A stretch of 64,000 nucleotides of DNA from Spongiibacter marinus. Lineage in GTDB: Bacteria > Pseudomonadota > Gammaproteobacteria > Pseudomonadales > Spongiibacteraceae. The notes beneath the pieces were generated by a model, which had not been told where the DNA came from, ran no database searches, and saw only the letters and a list, made by a program, of their open reading frames with translations. The stretch is from contig NZ_JAFBBD010000002.1 in the NCBI RefSeq assembly GCF_016906995.1, forward strand, positions 374,270-438,269. Reading direction: 5' to 3'. Positions 1-9,030 of this stretch are shown piece after piece. Both the position numbers and the translations under genes were made by a program. Numbering within the stretch: the first letter of the stretch is position 1; every line of letters begins with the position of its first letter.

Positions 1-40
1 CGCGTTGGTCGACGTCGCAGATAAGGGTCGCATCTGTCAT
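1..40 (-). CDS. liuC: Start of probable methylglutaconyl-CoA hydratase (partial)
   Basis: Only the first 13 codons lie in the window; the gene continues beyond the left edge. On the minus strand an ATG at 38-40 opens MTDATLICDVDQR, 11 bases after the stop of liuB, so it belongs to the same transcript. In liu operons the gene after liuB is usually the enoyl-CoA hydratase that hydrates 3-methylglutaconyl-CoA, and the short N-terminus would fit one. The name rests on operon position alone. Confidence 0.5.
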   Translation of the reverse strand, partial: MTDATLICDVDQR

Positions 41-51
41 GGGCTGCACTC

Positions 52-1659
52 CTACATCCGGAAGACGCCGAAGCGGCTGTCGTCGATGGTTTTATTCAAG
101 CTGGCAGACAAACTCATGCCCAGCACACGGCGGGTATCCGCAGGGTCGATAACGCCGTCATCCCACAATCGTGCCGAGGCATAGAAGGGATGGCTCTGCT
201 CGGCAAATTTATCCAGGATCGGCTGTTTGAAGGCCTGCTCCTGTTCATCGCTCCAGCTCTCGCCCTGGCGTTGGTATTGCGCGCGTTTAATGTCGGCCAG
301 TACACCGGCCGCTTGTTCGCCGCCCATCACGCCGATTCGCGCGTTGGGCCACATATACATAAAGCGCGGCTCATACGCGCGGCCACACATACCGTAATTG
401 CCCGCTCCGTAGGAGCCGCCGATAACGACGGTGAATTTTGGAACCTGGGCGCAGGCGACTGCCATCACCATTTTGGCGCCGTGACGAGCAATGCCGCCGG
501 CTTCGTACTGCTTTCCTACCATAAAGCCGGTGATGTTCTGCAGGAAGATCAGCGGGATCTTGCGCTGTGCACACAGCTCGATAAAGTGGGCGCCTTTTTG
601 TGCAGATTCACTGAACAGAATGCCATTGTTCGCGACGATGCCCACCGGGTAGCCGTATAGCCGCGCGAAGCCACAGACCAAACTGCTGCCAAACAGCGCC
701 TTAAATTCGTCGAAGTCGGAACCGTCAACAATACGCGCGATTACTTCGCGCACATCGAAGGGCTTGCGGCTATCGTTGGGAATAACGCCGTAGAGTTCAT
801 CGGCGGCGTAGAGCGGTGCTTTGGTTTCGCATTGCTCTAGCTGTTGCGGTTTTTGGCGATTCAGCTTTGAGACGGCCTGTCGGGCCAGCTGCAGAGCATG
901 CTCATCGTTTTCCGCGTAGTGATCAGCAACGCCCGACTCACGGCAATGCACGTCGGCGCCGCCAAGCTCTTCGGCCGTGACCACTTCCCCCGTTGCTGCC
1001 TTTACCAGCGGGGGGCCAGCCAGAAAGATGGTGCCCTGCTGCTTAACAATAATGGTTTCGTCAGCCATGGCAGGCACATAGGCGCCACCGGCAGTACAGG
1101 AGCCCATCACCACGGCGATTTGAGGAATATTCTTCGCCGACATATTCGCCTGGTTATAGAAAATACGGCCGAAGTGTTCGCGGTCTGGAAAAACCTCATC
1201 CTGGCGGGGCAGGTTGGCACCGCCGGAGTCCACCAGATAGATGCAGGGTAAGTGGTTTTGTTCGGCGATCGTCTGCGCGCGCAGGTGCTTTTTGACAGAC
1301 AGGGGGTAATAGGAGCCGCCTTTAACCGTGGCATCATTGGCGACAATCATACATTCGATGCCGCAAACCTGCCCGATACCGGCGATGACGCCCGCCGCAG
1401 GTACGGACTCGCCGTAGACTCCTTCAGCCGCCAGCTGAGCGATTTCCAAAAAGGCGGCGCCGGGGTCCAGCAGGGCGTCGATACGCTCGCGGGCCAGCAT
1501 TTTTCCGCGTTGGTGATGGCGCTCACGCGCTTTTTCACCACCGCCCTGGGCAATTTCTTCCGACTTGTTGCGCAGTGCCTCGACCTCTTTGGCCAGGGCC
1601 TGGTAGTTTTCCTGAAACTCAGCGCTGTGTTTGTCGACACGGGTGTTAAGCACGGTCAT
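52..1659 (-). CDS. liuB: Methylcrotonyl-CoA carboxylase, carboxyltransferase (beta) subunit
   Basis: 535 residues, the usual size for the biotin-dependent acyl-CoA carboxylase beta subunit. It transfers the carboxyl group from biotin to 3-methylcrotonyl-CoA in leucine/isovalerate breakdown. The two crotonase-fold halves are visible: the first includes the [17 protein letters not shown] region and VDSGGANLP, and the second carries QNITGFMVG and the glycine-rich [16 protein letters not shown]. These are typical of methylcrotonyl-CoA rather than propionyl-CoA carboxylases. It lies 17 bases downstream of liuA. The biotin subunit liuD is not in view and presumably follows liuC. Confidence 0.95.
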   Translation of the reverse strand: MTVLNTRVDKHSAEFQENYQALAKEVEALRNKSEEIAQGGGEKARERHHQRGKMLARERIDALLDPGAAFLEIAQLAAEGVYGESVPAAGVIAGIGQVCGIECMIVANDATVKGGSYYPLSVKKHLRAQTIAEQNHLPCIYLVDSGGANLPRQDEVFPDREHFGRIFYNQANMSAKNIPQIAVVMGSCTAGGAYVPAMADETIIVKQQGTIFLAGPPLVKAATGEVVTAEELGGADVHCRESGVADHYAENDEHALQLARQAVSKLNRQKPQQLEQCETKAPLYAADELYGVIPNDSRKPFDVREVIARIVDGSDFDEFKALFGSSLVCGFARLYGYPVGIVANNGILFSESAQKGAHFIELCAQRKIPLIFLQNITGFMVGKQYEAGGIARHGAKMVMAVACAQVPKFTVVIGGSYGAGNYGMCGRAYEPRFMYMWPNARIGVMGGEQAAGVLADIKRAQYQRQGESWSDEQEQAFKQPILDKFAEQSHPFYASARLWDDGVIDPADTRRVLGMSLSASLNKTIDDSRFGVFRM

Positions 1660-1676
1660 AGCAGGTCTCCAATCAC

Positions 1677-2846
1677 TTAGCGGGTTTCGTTAAACAGTTC
1701 TCGACCGATCAGCATACGGCGAACCTCAGAGGTGCCTGCGCCAATCTCGTAAAGCTTGGCATCGCGAAGTAGGCGGCCTGTCGGGTAGTCGTTGATGTAG
1801 CCGTTGCCGCCGAGAGTTTGAATGGCTTGCAGAGCCATTTGTGTGGCCTTTTCAGCGGTATACAGAATGACGGCGGCGGCGTCTTTGCGGGTTTCTTCTC
1901 CGCGATCACAGCTTTTTGCGACAGTGTACAAATAGGCCCGGCTGGCATTGAGATCGCAGTACATGTCGGCGACCTTGCCCTGCATTAACTGAAACTCGCC
2001 AATGCTCTGGCCGAATTGGGTGCGCTCGTGTAAGTAGGGCACCACGACGTCCATGCAAGCCAGCATAATCCCCGTGGGCCCGCCAGACAGCACCGTGCGC
2101 TCGAAGTCCAGGCCGCTCATCAAAATGCGCGCGCCGTCGCCCTCATTGCCCATGAGGTTTTCTGCAGGGACCTCACAGTCCTGGAATACCAGCTCGCAGG
2201 TATTTGAGCCGCGCATACCCAGCTTGTCGAGTTTGGGGGAGCGGGAGAAGCCCGGGAAATCGCGCTCGACAATAAAGGCACTGATTCCCTTGGAGCCGCC
2301 CTGTGGGTCAGTTTTGGCATAGATCACATAGGTGTGAGCGTCGGGGCCGTTGGTGATCCACATTTTGTTGCCGTTGAGGATATAGCGGTCACCTTTTTTC
2401 TCTGCCCGCAGTTTCATGCTCACCACATCGGAGCCGGCGTTGGGTTCTGACATCGCCAGCGCGCCGATATGCTCGCCGCTGCATAGCTTGGGCAGATACT
2501 TCTCGCGCTGAGCCGCGTTGCCGTTTTTAAAGATCTGGTTTACGCACAAATTGGAATGCGCGCCGTAGGACAAGCCCACAGAGGCCGAGGCGCGGCTGAT
2601 CTCTTCCATCGCCACAACGTGCGCCAGGTAGCCCATATCGCTGCCGCCGTATTCTTCGCTGACGGTGATACCCAGCAGGCCCAGGTCGCCGAATTTACGC
2701 CACAGGTCCAAGGGGAACTGGTTGTCCTTGTCTATGCTCTCTGCCCGCGGGGCAATTTCGGCCTGTGCAAAGCGATAAACCGTTTCTCGGAGCATATCGA
2801 TGTCTTCGCCGAGGTCGAAGTTAAGGCTGGGGTAGGCGGTGCTCAT
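1677..2846 (-). CDS. liuA: Isovaleryl-CoA dehydrogenase
   Basis: 389-residue acyl-CoA dehydrogenase. It oxidises isovaleryl-CoA to 3-methylcrotonyl-CoA with FAD and passes electrons to ETF. Seen in order: an N-terminal helical domain, the flavin-binding [11 protein letters not shown] segment, [11 protein letters not shown], the [16 protein letters not shown] region and the C-terminal [12 protein letters not shown] family signature. Its position directly after a liuR-type regulator (1-base gap) and before liuB makes isovaleryl-CoA the likely substrate rather than a generic short-chain acyl-CoA. The ATG at 2846 is well placed and matches the family N-terminus. Confidence 0.94.
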   Translation of the reverse strand: MSTAYPSLNFDLGEDIDMLRETVYRFAQAEIAPRAESIDKDNQFPLDLWRKFGDLGLLGITVSEEYGGSDMGYLAHVVAMEEISRASASVGLSYGAHSNLCVNQIFKNGNAAQREKYLPKLCSGEHIGALAMSEPNAGSDVVSMKLRAEKKGDRYILNGNKMWITNGPDAHTYVIYAKTDPQGGSKGISAFIVERDFPGFSRSPKLDKLGMRGSNTCELVFQDCEVPAENLMGNEGDGARILMSGLDFERTVLSGGPTGIMLACMDVVVPYLHERTQFGQSIGEFQLMQGKVADMYCDLNASRAYLYTVAKSCDRGEETRKDAAAVILYTAEKATQMALQAIQTLGGNGYINDYPTGRLLRDAKLYEIGAGTSEVRRMLIGRELFNETR

Positions 2847-2847
2847 A

Positions 2848-3255
2848 TCAGGGCTCCTTAGCAGTGATGCTCTGGTCAGGCGAGGCGTTGTCTAAAGCGT
2901 CAAGGCATCGCGTCTCTGCGGCATCAAGTTCTTGTAATAGGGTTTGAATATCGTTGAGTTGTTGCTCTAGCTGCTGGCGCTTTTCGCGAATTTTGTCGAT
3001 CAGTCTTTGCAACTGCGGGCTGTTGTCGCGCTGGGGGGCGTACATTTCAATAATGTCGCGGCTCTCCTCCAGTGACAGGCCTAGCCGTTTACCGCGCAGA
3101 ATCAGTTTCAGCTTGGTGCGGTCAGCGCTGCTATACACTCGCGTTTGGCCCCTGCGTATGGGGCGCAGGAGCCCCTTCTCTTCGTAGAAGCGAATACTGC
3201 GGGTGGTAATGTCAAACTCCGAGGCGAGGTCGGAGATGCTGTACTGTTGCGTCAT
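2848..3255 (-). CDS. liuR: MerR-family regulator of branched-chain amino acid catabolism
   Basis: 135 residues. The N-terminus has a MerR winged-helix domain ([26 protein letters not shown]) and the C-terminal half is a dimerising coiled coil (about residues 80-120, [19 protein letters not shown]). There is no cysteine-rich metal site, as expected for LiuR rather than metal-sensing MerR proteins. It is the first gene of the liu operon and is probably autoregulated: a near-perfect palindrome sits inside its own promoter at 3300-3315. Confidence 0.9.
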   Translation of the reverse strand: MTQQYSISDLASEFDITTRSIRFYEEKGLLRPIRRGQTRVYSSADRTKLKLILRGKRLGLSLEESRDIIEMYAPQRDNSPQLQRLIDKIREKRQQLEQQLNDIQTLLQELDAAETRCLDALDNASPDQSITAKEP

Positions 3256-3286
3256 TTTGAAATGGGTTCAGGCGGTTGTGTTGCAT

Positions 3287-3315
3287 GTTATAGATTACGT
3301 TTACGTTAACGTCAA
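3287..3315 (-). promoter_or_regulatory. liuR promoter with embedded LiuR operator
   Basis: Reading the minus strand, -35 TTGACG (3310-3315) and -10 TATAAC (3287-3292) are separated by exactly 17 bases. The 16-base palindrome at 3300-3315, TTGACGTTAACGTAAA on the minus strand, has only one mismatched pair and covers the -35 box and half of the spacer. It resembles the LiuR motif described for proteobacteria (TTTACGTnAACGTAAA type). Binding here would block RNA polymerase, so repression relieved by an acyl-CoA intermediate is likely. Confidence 0.75.
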
Positions 3316-3371
3316 CTTTTTGTGTCACTTTTTCGCTGTGCTGTAACGAACTGAGCAAAGGGGGGGAGGGA

Positions 3372-3397
3372 GCCGCCGCTTGTTCGCAAGCAGCGGC
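3372..3397 (-). terminator. GC-rich hairpin after mtnC, possible terminator
   Basis: An inverted repeat of GCCGC-C-GCTTG and CAAGC-A-GCGGC closes on a TTCG tetraloop, giving a very stable stem just downstream of the mtnC stop. There is no run of U after it on the minus strand (C-rich sequence follows), so it may act as an mRNA end-stabilising hairpin or a weak or assisted terminator rather than a classical one. Confidence 0.5.
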
Positions 3398-3410
3398 GAG
3401 GGACCTAGCC

Positions 3411-4091
3411 TTAATTCAACTGGATTTGGCCAAAGTGGCTAACGCACTGATGTGTTGCGTGACCGACAAGGTCACCGCTGCGCTGAACCCAGACCGTGCG
3501 CATGCCCGCTTGGGCGGCGGCGTCGAGCTCTTCAACAATGTCGGACAAAAAGAGCGTTTGCGCGGCTGGTATGTCCAGTGCGCGGCTGATTTCCCGGTAG
3601 GAGGCGGCATCGCGTTTGGGGCCGGTGGTCGTGTCGAAGTAGTCACTGAACAGCTTGCGAAGGTCACCTGCCTCGCTGTGCCCGAAAAAAAGTTTCTGAG
3701 CGAGGATCGAGCCCGAGCTGTAAACATAGAGGGCGATGCCCTGTTTATGCCACTGCGTCAGGGCGGCGACAGCGTCGCTGTAGACATGGGCGCGGAAGTC
3801 GCCATTCGCATAGCCGTGCTCCCAGATTAGGCCCTGTAAGCTTTTCAGAGGTGTTATTTTTCGGTCTTCATCTATCCATTGCTCCAGAACACGGATGATG
3901 GCCGAGTGGTCATCTGCATTGAGTTTGGCAATGCGGGCGGTTTCTTTAAGTATTCCGCTGACTTTCGGCTCGCGATGGTGCGCGACGACAAAGTCACCCA
4001 GATGTTTGCGGGCGTAAGGGAACAGCACTTGGGTAACGAAGTCTATGGCGCTGGTTGTGCCTTCGATGTCGGTGACAATAGCCTTGATCAT
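3411..4091 (-). CDS. mtnC: Enolase-phosphatase E1
   Basis: 226 residues, standard length. This HAD-superfamily enzyme enolises and then dephosphorylates 2,3-diketo-5-methylthiopentyl-1-phosphate to give acireductone in the methionine salvage pathway. HAD motif I is seen as TDIEGTTS (D8, E10), motif II near YVYSSGS, and motif III/IV near FLSDIVEELDAA. The gene overlaps the 3' end of mtnD by 4 bases, so the two are translationally coupled. It is the last gene of the salvage operon. Confidence 0.95.
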   Translation of the reverse strand: MIKAIVTDIEGTTSAIDFVTQVLFPYARKHLGDFVVAHHREPKVSGILKETARIAKLNADDHSAIIRVLEQWIDEDRKITPLKSLQGLIWEHGYANGDFRAHVYSDAVAALTQWHKQGIALYVYSSGSILAQKLFFGHSEAGDLRKLFSDYFDTTTGPKRDAASYREISRALDIPAAQTLFLSDIVEELDAAAQAGMRTVWVQRSGDLVGHATHQCVSHFGQIQLN

Positions 4092-4636
4092 AGTGTGTCC
4101 AGGCGAGAGTAACGCTGGGCAATATCGCTACCGGTGTAGTGTGCCACCCAGCCGTCGGGATTATTAAAAAATCGAATCGCGAGCAATGCCGGAGTGGGTC
4201 CCAGGTCAAACCAGTGTGGGGTGTTTGCCGGGACGCTAATCAGGTCGCCACGCTCGCAAAGCACTTCGTAGACCATGGCACCAATATGCAGTGCAAACAG
4301 GCCGCAACCGTCGGCAAAAAAGCGCACCTCGTCTTCGCTGTGGCAGTGCTCGGATAAAAATTTCTCGCGCAGGGCAGCCTTGTCGGGGTGGCTGTTATCA
4401 AGACTGATAACGTCGACGCTCTGGTAGCCCTGTTGCGCAACCAGGGCGTCTACCTCGGCTTGATACGTTTTTAACACCGTCTCGGCATCATCACCGGCTT
4501 TGACCTCGCTGCGCGTGCGCCACTGTTCAAAGCGCACGCCGAGCGCGGCGAGCTGGTGTTGAATCTCGGCAGCGTCAGTGCTTTGGGTAACGATGTCGTC
4601 GCTGTTATCGTCGCGGTACACGCGCAATGCTGTCAT
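4088..4636 (-). CDS. mtnD: Acireductone dioxygenase
   Basis: 182-residue cupin metalloenzyme that oxidises acireductone to the 2-keto acid precursor of methionine plus formate (Fe form), or to an off-pathway product with CO (Ni form). The metal ligands are visible as HCHSEDEVRFF (two His and the Glu) and the later His in NTPHWFDLG. It sits between mtnB (15-base gap) and mtnC (4-base overlap). Confidence 0.95.
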   Translation of the reverse strand: MTALRVYRDDNSDDIVTQSTDAAEIQHQLAALGVRFEQWRTRSEVKAGDDAETVLKTYQAEVDALVAQQGYQSVDVISLDNSHPDKAALREKFLSEHCHSEDEVRFFADGCGLFALHIGAMVYEVLCERGDLISVPANTPHWFDLGPTPALLAIRFFNNPDGWVAHYTGSDIAQRYSRLDTL

Positions 4637-4651
4637 GGTGTTGATCCTCGG

Positions 4652-5275
4652 TTAGCGGCGCAAGCGATGCATTTCCAGCTCGCAGTCCAGCATAAATTCA
4701 AGGGCTTCCAGGTGGCGTAAACAGTCGTTCAGGGTTTGCCCCCAGCAGTACAGACCGTGACCTTCTATCAGATAGCCTGGGCACGCTGGGTATTCCTGAA
4801 GGTACTGATCTACTTCTATGGCCAACTCGGCGATGTCTTGCGTATTTGCAAAGATCGGAATATCAACCGACGTCGCGTGACTGTCAATGTTGGGAAAAGC
4901 CTTTAGCAACTCGTAGTCACGCAGCGTGATTTTGCCGTCGCTGGCGTGGAGCCGCGACAGAATGGTCGCCGTTGCGCTGTGGCAGTGCAGGACCGCGCCG
5001 AGGTCTGCGAAGCGGCGGTACAGGGCGGTGTGGAGCAGGGTTTCCGCCGAGGGCTTGCCGTCGCTAAGCGCGGCGCCGTCGAAGTCGACGGCAATAAAGT
5101 CGGTGGGGCCGAGCTGGCCTTTGTGTTTACCTGAGGCGGTTACCAGCGCGCTATCACTGTCCAGGCGGAGCGAAAAGTTGCCGCTAGTGGCTGGCACCCA
5201 GCCGCGCTGATACAACTCGGCGCCCGCGGCAGCCAGCGCGATCGCCTTGTCGAAAAAGGTCTTGGTCTTTTTCAT
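4652..5275 (-). CDS. mtnB: Methylthioribulose-1-phosphate dehydratase
   Basis: 207-residue class II aldolase-fold zinc enzyme. It dehydrates 5-methylthioribulose-1-phosphate to 2,3-diketo-5-methylthiopentyl-1-phosphate. Expected motifs are present: ATSGNFSLR near the N-terminus, the zinc-binding HCHSATATIL and the later GHGLYCWG. The start overlaps the mtnA stop by 4 bases. Confidence 0.95.
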   Translation of the reverse strand: MKKTKTFFDKAIALAAAGAELYQRGWVPATSGNFSLRLDSDSALVTASGKHKGQLGPTDFIAVDFDGAALSDGKPSAETLLHTALYRRFADLGAVLHCHSATATILSRLHASDGKITLRDYELLKAFPNIDSHATSVDIPIFANTQDIAELAIEVDQYLQEYPACPGYLIEGHGLYCWGQTLNDCLRHLEALEFMLDCELEMHRLRR

Positions 5276-6330
5276 GAGGCGCTCCCGGTTGCTGCTTTGT
5301 CGAGATGAGCGGCGATGGTGTCTCGCCCTGGCTGATGTATGACACCGTGTTCGGTCACGATGGCATCAATGAGTGACGCGGGCGTGACATCGAAGGCCGG
5401 GTTGTGTGCCGGGCAGCCTTGAGGCGCAATGGCAGTGCCTTGGCTGTGAGTGATCTCCGAGGCGCTGCGCTGCTCGATGGGGATGTCAGGGCCATCCATC
5501 GTGCGGTCAAAGGTGCTCGTAGGCGCGGCCACCATCATCTTTACGCCGTGGTGACGCGCGATAATGGCGAGGTTGTAGGTGCCGATTTTGTTGGCGACAT
5601 CGCCATTGGCGGCGACGCGGTCGGCCCCGACAATGACCCAGCTGGGTGTCAATTCGCGCATTAATTGAGCGGCTGCACCCTCGGTTGCCAGCGTTACCGG
5701 GATAGCGTCTTGCATGAGTTCCCAGCTGGTTAATCTGGCACCCTGCATCCACGGCCGAGTTTCTCCGGCAATCACGCCGCGGAGAGTGCCTTCACGCCAT
5801 GCAGAGCGAATGACGCCGAGCGCTGTACCGTAGCCGCCAGTCGCCAACGCGCCGGCATTACAGTGGGTATACACCAGGCTATCGGGCTCGATTAATGTCG
5901 CGCCGTGGTCGCCGATGCGCCGGTTAATATCGATGTCTTCCTGATGGATTTGCTGGGCCAATGCCAGCATCGCCGATCCAAGGCCCGGGCCGTTGCCGTA
6001 CTGTTCCACGACGAGATCGCAACGTTGCAGCGCCCAAAACAGGTTCACGGCAGTGGGGCGACTGTCTGCGAGGGCCTGGCGAGGTGCCGCTAAGGCTTTT
6101 GTCCAAGCGGCAACACTGGGCTGCTCACCACATTGTCTACACGCCAATGCCATACCGTAGGCAGCGGTAATGCCGATGGCGGGCGCGCCGCGCACGACCA
6201 TGTCGCGTATTGCGTGGGCAACGTCTTCAGCACGGTCGTAGCTCAAGTAGGCGCAGGTATTGGGCAGTGCGCGTTGATCGAGTAGTTCTAGCTGGTTGTT
6301 GTTCCAGCGGATAGCATCTGGCGTAGACAC
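5272..6330 (-). CDS. mtnA: S-methyl-5-thioribose-1-phosphate isomerase
   Basis: 352 residues, full length. It isomerises methylthioribose-1-phosphate to methylthioribulose-1-phosphate, the entry step of this operon. The catalytic Cys is in YTHCNAGALATGG and the Asp in VGADRVAANGDVANKIGTY. The start is GTG at 6330 with a good CGGAGG Shine-Dalgarno. A perfect -10 hexamer TATAAT lies at 6357-6362 on the minus strand, but no convincing -35 is seen. Neither mtnP nor mtnK is in the window, so the supply of methylthioribose-1-phosphate is encoded elsewhere. Confidence 0.95.
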   Translation of the reverse strand: MSTPDAIRWNNNQLELLDQRALPNTCAYLSYDRAEDVAHAIRDMVVRGAPAIGITAAYGMALACRQCGEQPSVAAWTKALAAPRQALADSRPTAVNLFWALQRCDLVVEQYGNGPGLGSAMLALAQQIHQEDIDINRRIGDHGATLIEPDSLVYTHCNAGALATGGYGTALGVIRSAWREGTLRGVIAGETRPWMQGARLTSWELMQDAIPVTLATEGAAAQLMRELTPSWVIVGADRVAANGDVANKIGTYNLAIIARHHGVKMMVAAPTSTFDRTMDGPDIPIEQRSASEITHSQGTAIAPQGCPAHNPAFDVTPASLIDAIVTEHGVIHQPGRDTIAAHLDKAATGSAS

Positions 6331-6427
6331 GGCAAGCCTCCGTTTTTGGGGGCGCCATTATAAGGCAGGGCGTTCTCCGCTGATAGCGGGTAAAATGCTC
6401 GCCTTTACGAAACGGCTTGGGGGGATT

Positions 6428-6901
6428 ATGGAAGGCTACACAGTGTGGCTTGTGGCGGGCACAGTGATCATTTTGGTATTGGCCAGTTACGCCGCGATAC
6501 TGCTGATGCGGTTGCGCGCGCTATCCAAGGCCCAGCGCGCTGCAGTGCAGGCCGCAGACGACGCAGTGGTAGAATTTCAGCCAGCGAGCAACGAGCACGC
6601 CTTGGGGGCGCGCGAGAGTATTCGCGTGTTGGCAAAGTGTTTCCTCGACGGGCAGGTGGGGGGCAGTGAGCTGTGTTTGCGGGTCGCTGTGCTGGTTGAT
6701 CAGCCGGCTATCGATGCTGGGGTGCGGCAGCAAGCCGGGGTGTTTGTTGAAATGGCGGCAGAACTAGCAGATATCCCCACTCACGATGCCTGGAAATCAT
6801 TGGGTCGCACCGAGCGTGAGAACTATCGCAAGCATATGGCTGCGCTCGAGGAGAAGCACGCCACTGCCATGCGAGAGGCGGCGGAAATACTAGCCAGGTA
6901 A
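6428..6901 (+). CDS. DUF2489-family membrane-anchored protein
   Basis: 157 residues from the ATG at 6428; a longer reading from 6296 runs back into mtnA and is unlikely. There is one N-terminal transmembrane helix (about residues 5-27, WLVAGTVIILVLASYAAILL), then a soluble helical domain containing ARESIRVLAKCFLDGQ and DAWKSLGRTERENYRKHM, the pattern of DUF2489. The function is unknown. It is transcribed divergently from mtnA and converges on the TetR gene with a 5-base gap. Confidence 0.75.
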   Translation: MEGYTVWLVAGTVIILVLASYAAILLMRLRALSKAQRAAVQAADDAVVEFQPASNEHALGARESIRVLAKCFLDGQVGGSELCLRVAVLVDQPAIDAGVRQQAGVFVEMAAELADIPTHDAWKSLGRTERENYRKHMAALEEKHATAMREAAEILAR

Positions 6902-6906
6902 TGGGT

Positions 6907-7503
6907 TTATTGCTGCTCGGGCAACAGTAAATTGAAGCCGTCGACCATATCGTGCTGCAGCTGCAATTGTGCCTCTAGCTGTTTTGGCTCCATTGGGTCT
7001 ATGCCAAAGATGGATTGATGTAATGGGGCCAGTGTCACGTAGCCCAAAATCATACAGTGGAAGGCCATCGCAGTGGGGGCGTGTATCCACTCGATATTGG
7101 GGTTGTTAGCGCCGTCGCTGATAAAGGCGAATATTTTCCGGTACCAGCGCTCGCTGAGCAGAGTCAGCGTTTCATCTTGCGCCAGTGTGGCGTGTTGCAC
7201 CAGACGAGCAATATTGGGGCGAGCGCTCAGGTCACTCATGATGGTATGAATTTGCTCGCGGATCTCCAGAAAGTTGGCAGCCGTGTGGAGTTTGCTGGTT
7301 TTTTCCACCAGGGGGGCCATCAGGCGTTCGCAAACTTCCTCGTAAATGGCGAGTTTGTTGCTGAAGTGTTTGTAGATCCCGGGGCTGCTGATGCCAACCT
7401 GCACGGCGATTTCACTGATAGAAGTCGCGGCGAAGCCCTGCTGTGCAAACAGTTCCTCTGCCACTTGTAAAATGCGCTCACGGGTATTGCGCCGCGTTGT
7501 CAT
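6907..7503 (-). CDS. TetR-family transcriptional regulator
   Basis: 198 residues with an N-terminal TetR helix-turn-helix (TRERILQVAEELFAQQGFAATSI through VGISSPGIYKHFSNK) and a C-terminal ligand/dimer domain of unknown specificity. It is last in a minus-strand group after the cysteine synthase, LemA and GIDE-like genes, with a 10-base gap to the last. The target is not evident; it could control that group or fatty-acid genes elsewhere. Confidence 0.85.
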   Translation of the reverse strand: MTTRRNTRERILQVAEELFAQQGFAATSISEIAVQVGISSPGIYKHFSNKLAIYEEVCERLMAPLVEKTSKLHTAANFLEIREQIHTIMSDLSARPNIARLVQHATLAQDETLTLLSERWYRKIFAFISDGANNPNIEWIHAPTAMAFHCMILGYVTLAPLHQSIFGIDPMEPKQLEAQLQLQHDMVDGFNLLLPEQQ

Positions 7504-7513
7504 GGTGCTGGTC

Positions 7514-8410
7514 CTATACTGCGCCTATCGTCGACAGGTTTTCCTGAAGCAAAAGCCAGGCCACGCCAGCGGCGCAGCCCACACTCACTATTAACCATGC
7601 TAGCGCCTGCCAGCGGTAGCGTCGACTCAGGGATTCGGGTTCTGAGGTGGCGATGATAAACGGTTGTTGTCGATTGGGCGAGTGACGGAGCGTATTCACT
7701 GCTTGGCTCGGCGAGCTTTTACGCGCTTCTCGCTCTGCCATGCGAAGGGCCTCCCTGCGCGCCAGCTCCCACTCAGCCGGGTCTATCTCGCCATTGTTAT
7801 CGCGGTCAAAGCGCTGCACGAGTTTGTCGTAGTCCTGTTTCCAGTCCTTGAGAATCTCCGCCATTCGCGATTGGTTGCGCTGAGCGTCGCTCGGCGGGTG
7901 GCGGGTTTCAAAAAGGCCCAGCGCGTAGAGTAGGTCGCCCTCGCAGAGAAGCTCTTCGGTATAGCGGTAACGCCGGCCAAACAGCGAGTGCTTCTGCCCC
8001 GAAATCGGGTAGCGGCTACTGCCATACCAGCTGCGTTTGCGGTGGCTGGATATATCTGCTTTGTCGGGGAAGATGTAGCAGCGACCACTGCCGTCGTTGA
8101 GCAAAAAAGGCTGCTCGCTGCTGAAGCCTTCTATTTTACGCCAGCGGCTGTTTTTGCCACTGCGCTCATAGCGTTCTATGCGATAGCGAAACCAAATGCA
8201 GGGGCTGGCCGATAGCTTACTAAGCAACGGCGTGGTTTGCTCCGGGCGCTCGCCGCTGCCGATTAGCTCCACATAGCCCTGAGAGGCTGAGCGGATCTTG
8301 GATGTTGGGGTGTCCTCAATGAGGCGCGCGCGTCCCAGCCGAGAAAAGCTGGCAACGGCGGCAACAGTGCTTATTACGCCCAATAAGGCAATATGGAAAA
8401 GCCCTTCCAT
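7514..8410 (-). CDS. Membrane protein with GIDE-like (MULAN-type) domain and an EF-hand
   Basis: 298 residues with a transmembrane helix at each end (about residues 5-22 and 272-290). The N-terminal half resembles the GIDE domain of mitochondrial E3 ligases such as MULAN, which occurs without a RING finger in many bacteria next to LemA genes (PLLSKLSASPCIWFRYRIERY is typical). Near residue 205 there is a clear EF-hand loop, FDRDNNGEIDPAEWE, with D/D/N/E ligands in order, suggesting calcium binding. The start of lemA lies upstream on the same strand, with 6 bases between lemA's stop and this gene. The biochemical role is unknown. Confidence 0.7.
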   Translation of the reverse strand: MEGLFHIALLGVISTVAAVASFSRLGRARLIEDTPTSKIRSASQGYVELIGSGERPEQTTPLLSKLSASPCIWFRYRIERYERSGKNSRWRKIEGFSSEQPFLLNDGSGRCYIFPDKADISSHRKRSWYGSSRYPISGQKHSLFGRRYRYTEELLCEGDLLYALGLFETRHPPSDAQRNQSRMAEILKDWKQDYDKLVQRFDRDNNGEIDPAEWELARREALRMAEREARKSSPSQAVNTLRHSPNRQQPFIIATSEPESLSRRYRWQALAWLIVSVGCAAGVAWLLLQENLSTIGAV

Positions 8411-8416
8411 ATTGCG

Positions 8417-8992
8417 CTAGCTGTTGAACAAGGTGCTGATATTCACATCCTTCAATTCTGCTTTTTCGAACTGTAACAAGTCGAAGGCCTTGAAGTTAAA
8501 TGCTCGGGCAATCAGTACGTCCGGGAACTGTTCTATACGCACGTTGTTATTGTTGACGGCTTCGTTGTAGACCTCGCGCCGGTCCGCAATGGCATTCTCG
8601 AGCGCAGAAATGCGGGTGTGGAGATTTTGAAATACCCCATCTGCTTTGAGCTCTGGGTAATTTTCCGCGAGAGCGAAGAGCTGCCCGAGGCTACTGCGCA
8701 AGCCATTTTCCGCTTGCCCGAGGCTTTTTATGTCGTGTTGAGCTTGTGCGTCAGCGACTTGTTGGCGAGCCAGGATAACCTTTTGCAGGGTATCCTGCTC
8801 GAACTGCATATACTGTTTACAGGTCTCGACGAGCTTGGGGAGTTCGTCGTGGCGCTGTTTGAGCAGCACATCGATGTTGGCGAGGTGCTTGGCAACGTTG
8901 TGCTTGAGATTCACCAAGCCGTTATACATAAGAACTAAGTAGAGTACGGTAAATACCAGTACTGCTAGAAATACCATCGTGCCTACGGCCAT
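8417..8992 (-). CDS. lemA: LemA family protein
   Basis: 191 residues from the ATG at 8992, which has GGAGAG nine bases upstream. An in-frame TTG at 9046 would overlap the cysteine synthase gene and has no better ribosome site. One N-terminal transmembrane helix (FLAVLVFTVLYLVLMYNGLV) is followed by a long three-helix coiled domain with the LemA hallmarks NIDVLLKQRHDELPKLVETC and FPDVLIARAFNF. LemA proteins are envelope proteins of unsettled function and are often paired with a GIDE-like or TPM protein, as here. Confidence 0.92.
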   Translation of the reverse strand: MAVGTMVFLAVLVFTVLYLVLMYNGLVNLKHNVAKHLANIDVLLKQRHDELPKLVETCKQYMQFEQDTLQKVILARQQVADAQAQHDIKSLGQAENGLRSSLGQLFALAENYPELKADGVFQNLHTRISALENAIADRREVYNEAVNNNNVRIEQFPDVLIARAFNFKAFDLLQFEKAELKDVNISTLFNS

Positions 8993-9030
8993 GGCGATGT
9001 GCTCTCCGTGTTGTATTGTTATTGCAGGAC

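Noticed and set aside
6331..6427. SAM or other riboswitch before the methionine salvage operon
   Set aside because: The -10 box at 6357-6362 leaves a leader of only about 20 bases, too short for a riboswitch.
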